Source: JAGQUL01 sp038212015
GTDB taxonomy: Bacteria; Actinomycetota; Thermoleophilia; Gaiellales; SKUG01
Direction of reading: 5' to 3'
Assembly: GCA_038212015.1 (NCBI GenBank)
Contig: JBBQUY010000058.1
Span: 1 to 22,772 of the forward strand
DNA: 22,772 nt
The notes below the pieces were generated by a model. That model saw only the letters and a list, made by a program, of their open reading frames with translations, searched no databases and was not told the DNA's origin. Made by a program: the position numbers and the translations under genes. How positions within the stretch are numbered: position 1 is the stretch's first letter; every line of letters begins with the position of its first letter. Positions 7,241 through 14,565 of the stretch are shown in pieces.

Positions 7241-9067
7241 GTGCGCCTGCTACGACCGATCCTGCCTGCCTTCGCGGCCATGCTGCTGATCGTCGTCGCC
7301 TCGTCGCAGTTCGCTGGCGCTGCGACGAGCTCAACCGTCGTGGGGGCGACCGTCCCGAGCGCCACCAACATCACGATCGCCGGGTGCGCCACCGGAACCG
7401 CCGCAACCACGATCGGCAGCATCCTGCCCGGCGCGAGCGTGACGACCTCGACCGACTGCGTGGTCACCTTCGGATCGTCCAACGACACCGCGTCCCTCCG
7501 GATGCACCAGGCCGATCGCGCCGACCGCGGCATGTACCGACCCGTCAACGGCGGCCTCGACTCGACGTTCGGCACCGCCGGACGAACGGTCAACGCCACG
7601 GGGACCGGCACCGACATGTACACGACCGTCGCCCGCGACGCGAACGGGATGTTCGTCGCCGCCGGCCACTACTACAACGGAAGCCGCAACAAGATCGTCG
7701 TCGCCCGCTATCAGGCGAACGGGACCCTCGATCCCGGGTTCAACGGCGGAGCCGTCCGCACGATCGACATCTCCGGCGCGGCCGTCGCCGACGACGTCAT
7801 CTACTCGCTCGCGGTACAGCCCGACAGGAAGATCGTGATGGCGGGCATCAGCAACGGCGACTCGCTGCTCATGCGGTTGAACGCCGACGGCACCACCGAC
7901 TGGACCCAGGTCAACAACCTCGGCAGTGGTGTGGACTGGGCGAAGGGCGTCGCGCTGCAGCCGGACGGCAACATCGTCGTCTACGGGATCGCATACAGCG
8001 GCGCGGGCAACATCTGGAACATGTACCTGGAGCGGCGTACGCCCGCCGCCGGCGCGCTCGACACCGCGAACTTCGGCACCAGCGGGCGGCTCGTGATCCC
8101 CTCGATCATCACCGCCGCATCGCCGCGCGTCACCGTCGACCCGCCGATCATCCAGCCCGACGGGAAGATCGTCGTGTGCGACTACACCACCGCCGGGGGC
8201 AACCCCGACCTGTGGATCTTCCGCACCAGCGCAGCCGGCGTGCTTGACAACGGGTTCGGTACCTCGGGCCGCACGACGATCGCCGCACCGAACAACGACT
8301 TCTGCGGCCCGGGCGTGCTGCAGGCCGACGGCAAGCTCGTGTTCCCGAGTGCCACCACCGACGGCCTCGGCGTGGGCAGCGTGCGCGCGCTGCGGCTCAA
8401 CGCCGACGGGTCTCCCGATACCGCAACGTGGGGCGCCGGGGGCGTTGCCGCGCCCGCCGTCGGAGATGCCTACATCGGCGGGGTGCTGCTGCAGGAGGAT
8501 GGGCGGGTCGTCGGATTCGGCGTGCGCAAGAACGGCGCGACCTACCAGGGTGCACTCTTTCGATGGTCGACGACGGGCGTGCTCGACACGACCTTCGCCG
8601 AGGGCAGCTATGCGACGGCCGACATCGGCAACCCGGCAATCCCTCCAGCCGGCGGTGGCAACACGTGGGGCTCGGATGGCCGTACGGTGACCGCGACCGG
8701 ATACTGGAACGGCTCGAACCTCGACCTGGCGATCTACCGCATGGGAACGACGACCGTCCCGGACTACGGCACGACGAACTGGGCATCGACCTCAGGCACC
8801 TTCGGCGCCTGCCTCGCCAGCGTGGCCGGCGGCGCCACCGCGGCATGGACGGGCGGCGGCGGCTCCTGCACGGCTGCGGACAATGGCACCTGGTACGGCA
8901 TCCCCCAGACCACGGCATCGACCAACGCCGTCGTCGCACGCAGCACGATCGCCACGACGACCGCCGCACAGGCCAACCTCCGATTCGGCATGCGCGCCGC
9001 GAGCGCACAGCCACCAGGTGTGTACATCGCGCCAGTGACGTTCGACGTCGTCGCACCGATGGTCTAG
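7241..9067 (+). CDS. Secreted delta-60 repeat (beta-propeller-like) surface protein
   Basis: This 608-residue exported protein has a signal peptide at 1-28 (MRLLRPILPAFAAMLLIVVA ... FAGA). A first module (about 30-92) has two cysteines and ends DCVVTFGSSNDTASLRM. From about 103 to 490 there are six or so copies of the delta-60 repeat: LDSTFGTAGR, LDPGFNGGAVR, LDTANFGTSGR, LDNGFGTSGR, PDTATWGAGG and LDTTFAEGSY. They alternate with QPDGKIVV-type strands (VQPDRKIVMAG, LQPDGNIVVYG, IQPDGKIVVCD). A final module (about 511-608) has two cysteines and ends LRFGMRAASAQPPGVYIAPV. The pattern suggests a propeller-like repeat block inserted between two small disulphide-containing surface modules. No sortase motif or C-terminal anchor is visible. 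Start is GTG with no clear ribosome-binding site, chosen because the signal peptide begins there. Function is unknown; an adhesive or structural role is inference. Confidence 0.85.
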   Translation: MRLLRPILPAFAAMLLIVVASSQFAGAATSSTVVGATVPSATNITIAGCATGTAATTIGSILPGASVTTSTDCVVTFGSSNDTASLRMHQADRADRGMYRPVNGGLDSTFGTAGRTVNATGTGTDMYTTVARDANGMFVAAGHYYNGSRNKIVVARYQANGTLDPGFNGGAVRTIDISGAAVADDVIYSLAVQPDRKIVMAGISNGDSLLMRLNADGTTDWTQVNNLGSGVDWAKGVALQPDGNIVVYGIAYSGAGNIWNMYLERRTPAAGALDTANFGTSGRLVIPSIITAASPRVTVDPPIIQPDGKIVVCDYTTAGGNPDLWIFRTSAAGVLDNGFGTSGRTTIAAPNNDFCGPGVLQADGKLVFPSATTDGLGVGSVRALRLNADGSPDTATWGAGGVAAPAVGDAYIGGVLLQEDGRVVGFGVRKNGATYQGALFRWSTTGVLDTTFAEGSYATADIGNPAIPPAGGGNTWGSDGRTVTATGYWNGSNLDLAIYRMGTTTVPDYGTTNWASTSGTFGACLASVAGGATAAWTGGGGSCTAADNGTWYGIPQTTASTNAVVARSTIATTTAAQANLRFGMRAASAQPPGVYIAPVTFDVVAPMV

Positions 9068-9074
9068 ACCGCAC

Positions 9075-9860
9075 GTGCAGGAACCCACCGCAGCTCTACG
9101 TCAGGCACTGCTGCTCGCCGCGGGCGAGGGATCACGGCTGCGGCCGCTCACCGACCACGTTCCCAAGCCGATGCTGCCGATCCACGGCCAGGCGGTCGTC
9201 GAACGCCTCGTCGGCCAGCTCGTTCGCATCGGCGTCGAGCGCATCACCGTCGTGATCGGCTATCGCGGCGACGTGCTGCGCGCATTCCTCGAGCGCATCG
9301 CATCCGGCATCGAGCTGACATTCGTCGAGCAACCGCAGCGACTCGGCACCGGCCACGCCCTGCAGCTCGCGCTCGACGCCGGCCTCGAGCGCGTCGACAC
9401 GATCATGGCGGCGAGCGACACATGGTGGCGCGACGAGGACGTCACGGCGCTCGTCGACGACGCGACCCGAGACGAGCAGGCACTCGTGACGATGTCGCTG
9501 CTGCGCTGGCCGGTCGCGCAGCTGCCGCACTCGATGGCGGTGCGCACCGACCACGAACGCCACGTCACGCGTGTGCTGGATCGCGTCGACCCCGCAGCCG
9601 AACCGGCCGACGCGACCGCCCTGTCGGGCTCGCCGCTGTACGTGCTGCGCGCGCCGTTCTGGTCGTATGTGGAGCGCATCCAGCCGGCCGGCGGCGTGAT
9701 CGAGCTCGCGACCGGCATCCAGCAGGCAATCGACGACGGGCACCTGGTCCGAGCCCACGAGATCCACGGCGCGCGCGACCTGACCCGCCCGGAGGACCTG
9801 CTGCGCCACAATTTCGGCTACCTCGACCGCTGGCTCGACGCGGCCAGATCCGGGTCGTGA
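9075..9860 (+). CDS. Sugar-phosphate nucleotidyltransferase (NTP_transferase family)
   Basis: This 261-residue enzyme starts with the nucleotide-binding signature of the RmlA/GlmU/ManC superfamily: LLLAAGEGSRLRPLTDHVPK followed by PMLPI (about residues 11-35). Next come VVERLVGQLVRIGVERITVVIGYRGD and LGTGHAL (binding loop). A SDTWW stretch near 114 sits where the family has the metal-binding GD. Such enzymes transfer a nucleotidyl group from an NTP to a sugar 1-phosphate to make activated sugars for envelope glycans or protein glycosylation. The length fits the catalytic domain alone, with no left-handed beta-helix acetyltransferase domain. The GTG start lies 7 bases after the delta-60 gene stop, so the two may be co-transcribed. 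The actual sugar and nucleotide cannot be told from the sequence. Confidence 0.85.
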   Translation: MQEPTAALRQALLLAAGEGSRLRPLTDHVPKPMLPIHGQAVVERLVGQLVRIGVERITVVIGYRGDVLRAFLERIASGIELTFVEQPQRLGTGHALQLALDAGLERVDTIMAASDTWWRDEDVTALVDDATRDEQALVTMSLLRWPVAQLPHSMAVRTDHERHVTRVLDRVDPAAEPADATALSGSPLYVLRAPFWSYVERIQPAGGVIELATGIQQAIDDGHLVRAHEIHGARDLTRPEDLLRHNFGYLDRWLDAARSGS

Positions 9861-9901
9861 CGCTCGCGCCCGTGCGCCGGCGCATGTGAGAATCTTCGCC
9901 G

Positions 9902-10543
9902 ATGCAGCTTGCCGCCCCCGCATCCATCCACGTAGCAGCGCGCCCGGGCCCCGTGCGCGACGATTCGGTGTTCCTGCCGCAGTTCCGCTCACCCGGCCTG
10001 CCTGACGGCATGCCGTGGGGCCCCGACAACGGCAACTGTGGGCCCACCTCGATCGTGAACGCGCTTCGGCTCGTCGACCTCGACATTCCGGGCTTCGGCG
10101 GCGAGCGCACGCAGGCCGTCATCGACGCCGCCCGCCTGCTCACCACCGGCACCAACGACCCGACCGCCGCCACGACCAAGCAGCAGCAGGCGATCGCGCT
10201 GCGCGCCGCAGGCGCCGACGTTGACACCACCACGTCCATCAACGCGGGCCTCGAGGCCGTGCGCGAGGGCGCGGTGCTGCTGCTCGGCGGCGACCGCGCA
10301 GCGCGTGGCTGGCCGCGACGCGACGACGATCCGCCCCCGACGAAGGTCGCCAACCACGCCGCCGTCGTCGCGCGCTACGAGGCCGCAACCGATCGCTACG
10401 TCGTGTTCGACCCGGCGCTGTATGCCCCGGTGCGCGTGAACGCGTCGCAGCTCGCCGCGTTCACGCAGGTCACCGACGGCGTCCAGATGCTCCGGCTCGG
10501 GCTCATCGTTCGTGGCCCTGGTTCGTCTGCCGCGCCGCGCTGA
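9902..10543 (+). CDS. C39-like putative cysteine peptidase
   Basis: This 213-residue protein has the hallmarks of a papain-like C39-type fold. A catalytic cysteine C46 sits in DNGNCGPTSIVNALRL, a histidine H152 in NHAAVVARYE, and an aspartate D170 in VVFDPAL, in the usual order and spacing. C39 peptidases cleave leader peptides after double glycine; many free-standing relatives (Peptidase_C39_2 type) have unknown substrates. There is no signal peptide or membrane segment, so it appears cytoplasmic unless exported by another route. No ABC transporter domain is fused and no double-glycine peptide gene is nearby. A GAGAAT hexamer ends 8 bases before the ATG, consistent with a leaderless start. 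It follows the nucleotidyltransferase by 41 bases and converges on the metallophosphoesterase with only 3 bases between stops. Confidence 0.68.
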   Translation: MQLAAPASIHVAARPGPVRDDSVFLPQFRSPGLPDGMPWGPDNGNCGPTSIVNALRLVDLDIPGFGGERTQAVIDAARLLTTGTNDPTAATTKQQQAIALRAAGADVDTTTSINAGLEAVREGAVLLLGGDRAARGWPRRDDDPPPTKVANHAAVVARYEAATDRYVVFDPALYAPVRVNASQLAAFTQVTDGVQMLRLGLIVRGPGSSAAPR

Positions 10544-10546
10544 TCG

Positions 10547-11992
10547 TCACGGGAGCTTGACGAGTTCGCTTTGCGCACGACCGGTCAGCGGATCGACCAC
10601 GAACAGCCGCACCGCGACGGGCTCGTCGTCGGTGAACTCGATCCGCGCGAAGCTCGCGTCCTGCTCGCCGATCGCCGCGAGCCCGCCGGCACCCAGCGTG
10701 CCGCCATCGACGATCACGTGCGGTCCGTCCGCGTGCACGTGCGGCTCGTGATCGTGCCCGGTCAGCACGAGCAGCGGCTCGTCGTCCCCATCCCGGGAAA
10801 GCTCGCTCAACAGGCGGTGCGCGAAGCCGTGCTGGTGCACGAGCACCACGTCCGGGCGCTCCGGCAGCGCACGCCACCACTCGATGAACTCGTCGCGCTG
10901 GCGCTCGTACGCCTCGCCGTACACGCGCAGCCGGTGCTCACCGTTGCTGTCGGGCGCGCGCTGCAATGGATCGGGATAGCCTGCCACGAGCAGCCCATGC
11001 ACCGACGTCGTGGGCTCGTCGCCGTCGAGCACCATCGCACCGGCGTCCGCGAGTGACTGCATGTACTCGGGGGTGTCGTGGTTGCCGGAGATGGCGACGA
11101 CCTCGCTGCCGAGGCTCGCGATCTGCGGCGCGTGGCGCTGCGTGACGCGCGCGCCGACCTGGACGAAGTCGCCGATCGCGAACACCGGCGCGCCGTCGAC
11201 GAACTCGGCGAGGGCGTCGAGCACGAACACGTTGTCATGGAAATCGCTGATCACGTACGCGAATCGATCGGGGGCCGGGTCGTCGCCGTTGCGCGTCAGC
11301 TCGCTGACGTTGCCGATGCTCTCGAGGGCAGTGGCGTAGTGGTCCTCGTACTCGTCGCCGACGTCGCGCAGCTGCTGGGCGAAGCGCAGCACGACGGGCA
11401 GCTCGCTGGCGTAGCCGCCGGCGGCGGTCGGGCGCAGCTGTCCAGCATCCAGGCCGCGCAGCTCGACGATCGCCGGCACGAGCACCGTGGCGACGATGAC
11501 CGTGCCGATCGTCGGTGACAAGAGCAGCCACCTGCGGCGAAGGTGCGTGGAGGTGATGAGCGCGCCTGCGACGAGCGCGCCTGCGATGCCGCCGATGGTC
11601 GCGGCGATCGTCGCGCGCCGGATCGCGCTGGTGACGAGCTGCTCGCTGTCGGCACGGATCTCGCGCAGGGAACGATTCGCGGCCGCCGCCGAGCTGATGC
11701 TGCGCTCGGCGCGCTCGCGGTCGATGCCACGAAGCTCCAGGTCGATGCGCACGGGCGCGCGATGGTCGAGCAGTCGAACCCGCCAGTCGACGAGCGGCAC
11801 GTGCACGCTCACATAGCCATCGAGGGACGGCCGCACCTGTGAATCGACGGTCCCGAACGACGTCGACTGGCGCTGGTCGGCGCCCAGCAGCAGCCCGGCG
11901 GCCATGCCGGCGACCGTGCAGGTGCCGATCACGACGAGCAGCGAGATCGCGAGCAGCGCGCGGACCAGCGGTCGACGGTCGTCGCCAGCCAT
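10547..11992 (-). CDS. Membrane-anchored metallophosphoesterase
   Basis: This 481-residue protein has three predicted membrane segments (about 13-37, 127-147 and 155-177). A calcineurin-like metallophosphoesterase domain runs from about 245 to the end. Metal-ligand motifs are D250-F-H252 (SDFHD), GD275, GNHD (304-306), the HQH stretch at 386-388 and GHDH (412-415). With three segments and an inside N-terminus, the catalytic domain would face outside the membrane. The loop at about 38-126 (including SVHVPLVDWRVRLLDHRAPV) would also be extracytoplasmic. Possible substrates include phosphodiesters or phospholipid and nucleotide esters, but none can be assigned. The ATG overlaps the TGA of the ABC-2 permease gene by one base (TGATG), which indicates translational coupling to the exporter and is why this start is preferred over an upstream one in the same frame. 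Confidence 0.87.
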   Translation of the reverse strand: MAGDDRRPLVRALLAISLLVVIGTCTVAGMAAGLLLGADQRQSTSFGTVDSQVRPSLDGYVSVHVPLVDWRVRLLDHRAPVRIDLELRGIDRERAERSISSAAAANRSLREIRADSEQLVTSAIRRATIAATIGGIAGALVAGALITSTHLRRRWLLLSPTIGTVIVATVLVPAIVELRGLDAGQLRPTAAGGYASELPVVLRFAQQLRDVGDEYEDHYATALESIGNVSELTRNGDDPAPDRFAYVISDFHDNVFVLDALAEFVDGAPVFAIGDFVQVGARVTQRHAPQIASLGSEVVAISGNHDTPEYMQSLADAGAMVLDGDEPTTSVHGLLVAGYPDPLQRAPDSNGEHRLRVYGEAYERQRDEFIEWWRALPERPDVVLVHQHGFAHRLLSELSRDGDDEPLLVLTGHDHEPHVHADGPHVIVDGGTLGAGGLAAIGEQDASFARIEFTDDEPVAVRLFVVDPLTGRAQSELVKLP

Positions 11993-12798
11993 CAGCTCTT
12001 GAGCCTGCGTCCGGTCTGAAACAGCCACACGAGCACCGCGAAGGCCGCGATCGCGAGCGCCACCGTCGATCCGAGTGCGGCAGCGAAGGATGCGTCGCTC
12101 GTGCCCAGGAAGGCGTGGCGCAGCCCGTTGACCTCGTAAAAGAGCGGGTCGAGCCGGGTGAACAGCTGGAGGTGGTCGGGGAGCATGTCGATCGAGTAGA
12201 ACACCCCGCCCACGAAGATGAGCGGCGTGATGAGCAGGTTGGAGATGAGCGTGTGCTGGTCGAACGTCTGCGCGTAGATGCCGGCGATCACGCCGATCGA
12301 CGCCCACAGCACCGCCACCGCGACGATGAGCACGATCGCCTCGAACGGGTGCGCGAACGGGATGTCGGTGATCATCGCCGCGCCCGCGAGCACGAGCCCG
12401 CCCACGAGCAGCGAGCGCAGCACGCCGCCGAGCAGGATCGCGAGCGCGACCTGCCACGCGTGCATCGGGGAGCTGAGCACGTCTTCCAGGTAGCCGTCGG
12501 TCTTGGCCTGGAAGATCGAGGAGGAGTTGTTGGCATAGGCCTGGGTCGCCACCTGCATGAGCACCACGCCCGGCACGATGAACGTCACGTAGTCGAATCC
12601 GTCGATCGAGCCGATGCGCTCGCCGACCGCGACGCCGAACACGGCGAAGTAGAGGATCCCGGTGAGCACGGGCGTGGCGATCGTCTGTGTCCAGATCTTC
12701 AGCACGCGCAGCAGTTCGCGCTCGAGCAGCGTCAGGAACCCGCGCGTGGTGCCGTGGCGGGTGAGCGCTTCGGCGCTGCGGGAGGGAGCTGCGTTCAT
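11992..12798 (-). CDS. ABC-2 type transporter permease
   Basis: This 268-residue integral membrane protein of the ABC-2 (DrrB/NodJ-like) exporter class has about six hydrophobic segments. These include IATPVLTGILYFAVFGVAVG, FIVPGVVLMQVATQAYANN, the stretch around LLVGGLVLAGAAMI, IVLIVAVAVLWASIGVIAGI, LLITPLIFVGGVFYSIDMLP and the C-terminal VALAIAAFAVLVWLF. The family motif in which the permease meets the membrane near the fourth and fifth helices (PLIFVGGVFYSIDMLPDHLQ) is clear. It pairs with the ATPase encoded just upstream: its ATG overlaps that gene's TGA by 4 bases. The partners would form an exporter for a drug, lipid or polysaccharide; the cargo is not visible from the sequence. Overlap with the metallophosphoesterase start suggests the three act together. 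Confidence 0.92.
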   Translation of the reverse strand: MNAAPSRSAEALTRHGTTRGFLTLLERELLRVLKIWTQTIATPVLTGILYFAVFGVAVGERIGSIDGFDYVTFIVPGVVLMQVATQAYANNSSSIFQAKTDGYLEDVLSSPMHAWQVALAILLGGVLRSLLVGGLVLAGAAMITDIPFAHPFEAIVLIVAVAVLWASIGVIAGIYAQTFDQHTLISNLLITPLIFVGGVFYSIDMLPDHLQLFTRLDPLFYEVNGLRHAFLGTSDASFAAALGSTVALAIAAFAVLVWLFQTGRRLKS

Positions 12799-13547
12799 CG
12801 GCCGATCACCTGCAGGTACAGCTCCTCGATCGTGTCTGCGCCGTGCTCGACCTTGAGGTCGTCGGGCGTGCCGCGCATCGCGATGCGGCCGTGCTGGATG
12901 AGCGCGATGTCGTCGCAGAGCGCCTCGGCTTCTTCCAGGTAGTGCGTGGTGAGCAGGATCGTGCGGCCGCTCGCGTGCAGGCGCCGGATGTAGTCGTGCA
13001 GCTCCATGCGCAGCTCCACGTCCACGCCGGCGGTGGGCTCGTCGAGCACGAGCAGCGGCGGGTCGTGCATGAACGCGCGGGCAAGCAGCAGGCGGCGCTT
13101 CATGCCGCCCGACAGGCGCGGCGTGCGCGTGTTCGCCTTGGCGGACAGGTCGAATGCGTCGATGAGCTCGTCGGCCTTGTCGCGCGATTCGCGGCGCGAC
13201 ATGCCGAAGTAGCCGCCGTGGTAGGTCAACGTCTCGCGCACGGTGAGGAAGCGATCGAGGTTCGGGTCCTGCGGCGAGAGCCCGATCAGGCGCCGCGCGA
13301 GGACGGCGTGGCGGCGCGTGTCGTGGCCGAACACCTCGATGCGGGAGTCGGCGTCGGCGATGCGAACGAGCCCGCACAGCGCACGGATGAGCGTCGACTT
13401 TCCCGCGCCGTTGGGTCCGAGCAGGCCGAAGAAGCTCCCGGCGGGAATCTCGAGCGTCAACTGGTCGAGCGCGCGCGTTCCGTCGTCGTAGACCTTCGTC
13501 AGGTCCGTGAAGCGAACGGCAGGGGTCTGGTCGGTCGGAGCGAGCAT
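12795..13547 (-). CDS. ABC exporter ATP-binding protein
   Basis: This 250-residue ATPase has a complete nucleotide-binding domain: Walker A GPNGAGKST (44-52, K50), Q-loop Q93 (SPQDPN), signature LSGGM (145-149), Walker B LLVLDE (165-170), D-loop AGVD and H-loop H202 (TTHYLEEAE). The LSGGMKRRL form and the THYLEEAE ending are typical of the DrrA/CcmA/NodI drug and polysaccharide exporter group that pairs with ABC-2 permeases. The ATG at 13547 (MLAPTDQTPAVRF) is chosen because residues before it in the open frame are low-complexity and overlap the LigD polymerase gene. It starts 22 bases after that gene's stop and overlaps the permease start by 4 bases. Confidence 0.94.
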   Translation of the reverse strand: MLAPTDQTPAVRFTDLTKVYDDGTRALDQLTLEIPAGSFFGLLGPNGAGKSTLIRALCGLVRIADADSRIEVFGHDTRRHAVLARRLIGLSPQDPNLDRFLTVRETLTYHGGYFGMSRRESRDKADELIDAFDLSAKANTRTPRLSGGMKRRLLLARAFMHDPPLLVLDEPTAGVDVELRMELHDYIRRLHASGRTILLTTHYLEEAEALCDDIALIQHGRIAMRGTPDDLKVEHGADTIEELYLQVIGR

Positions 13548-13569
13548 GGTCTGCCGCTGATCGTATCGC

Positions 13570-14565
13570 TCATCCCAGGTCGGGCAGGCGCTGGCGCAGC
13601 TTGAGCACCGGTTCGAACAGGTCGCCCATCGTCGCCACGCGCTCGACGACGTCGTCGTGGAGGAAGCGCAGCGCGTCCTGATCACCCGCCTCGCACGCGT
13701 CTTCCACCTCGTGCCACTCGAGCGGCGTCGACACCGTCGGATGCGACTTCGCGCGGAGTGAATAGACGCAGACGGTCGTCTTGTGGTCGTCGTTCTGGCT
13801 CCAGTCGACGAGCACCTTGCCGCGGCGCAGCGTCTTGAGCTGCTTGGCGACGATCAGGTCGGGGTGGCGCTTGGTGAGCAGTTCGGCGACGGCCTTCGCG
13901 AACGGCTTGGTGTCGTCGTAGGTCACGTTGGGATCGTTGAGGGGCACGTACACCTGGATGCCCTTGGAGCCGCTCGTCTTCGCGAACGACGCGAGCCCGA
14001 TCTCGTCGAACAGGTCGTGCACGTGCAACGCGACCTGGCAGCACTCGACGATTCCCGCGCCCTCGCCGGGGTCCAGGTCGAAGGCGATGACCGTCGGGCG
14101 CTGCACGTCGCTGGCCTTGGCGAGCAGCACATGCAGTTCCAGGTCCGCGAGGTTGGCCGCCCACACGAGCGAGGGCACGTCGTCGCCGAGGCAGTAGTCG
14201 ACGTCCTTGTCGCCGATCGGGCCGGTCGTGCGAATGAAATCGGGGCGATGGTCGGGGCAGCGCTTCTGGTAGAAGAAATCGGCATCCACGCCGTTGGGGT
14301 AGCGCTTGAGCGTGAGCGGGCGCCCGCGCAGGTGGGGCAGGACGGCGGGCGCGATCGTCGCGTAGTAGCGCGCGACGTCGAGCTTCGTGAATCCGGCGTC
14401 GGGATAGAGCACCTTGTGGACGTTGGTGAGCTTGAGGTCGCGGGTGCCGATCTTGATGCGGTGGTCACCCTTCTCGAGGTCGGCGAGCGCCTCGAGCGCG
14501 CGGGCGGCGGCCTGCTGGTCGCGCTTGGTGCCGACGTTGGTGACGGGTGCGAGGGCGGGCGTCAT
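13570..14565 (-). CDS. LigD-type DNA polymerase/primase domain (stand-alone POL)
   Basis: This 331-residue protein is the archaeo-eukaryotic primase-like polymerase of bacterial non-homologous end joining, which fills in ends with nucleotides or ribonucleotides before ligation. Visible motifs are TNVHKVLYPDAGFTK (about 47-61), LKRYPNGVDADFFYQKR, the catalytic metal pair D163-x-D165 in AFDLDPGEG, SGSKGIQVYVPL (198-209), and the third acidic residue D254 in KVLVDWSQND, followed by YSLRAKSHPTVSTP. The length matches a single POL domain with an extra N-terminal tail of about 35 residues. Its ATG overlaps the TGA of the ligase-module gene by 4 bases, so the two polypeptides are coupled but separate, in the PE-LIG-POL order of Pseudomonas-type fused LigD. 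The frame is also stop-free back through the ligase gene; a small frameshift would fuse them. Confidence 0.92.
   Translation of the reverse strand: MTPALAPVTNVGTKRDQQAAARALEALADLEKGDHRIKIGTRDLKLTNVHKVLYPDAGFTKLDVARYYATIAPAVLPHLRGRPLTLKRYPNGVDADFFYQKRCPDHRPDFIRTTGPIGDKDVDYCLGDDVPSLVWAANLADLELHVLLAKASDVQRPTVIAFDLDPGEGAGIVECCQVALHVHDLFDEIGLASFAKTSGSKGIQVYVPLNDPNVTYDDTKPFAKAVAELLTKRHPDLIVAKQLKTLRRGKVLVDWSQNDDHKTTVCVYSLRAKSHPTVSTPLEWHEVEDACEAGDQDALRFLHDDVVERVATMGDLFEPVLKLRQRLPDLG

Noticed and set aside
6514..8247. 577-residue plus-strand open frame
   Set aside because: It overlaps the membrane hydrolase antisense and the delta-60 gene in another frame, and its composition (Arg/His-rich, repetitive) is typical of shadow frames.
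12458..13377. Minus-strand frame extending the ABC-2 permease upstream
   Set aside because: It overlaps the ATPase gene and reads as Arg/Ala-rich shadow; the ATG at 12798 overlapping the ATPase stop gives a normal permease length.
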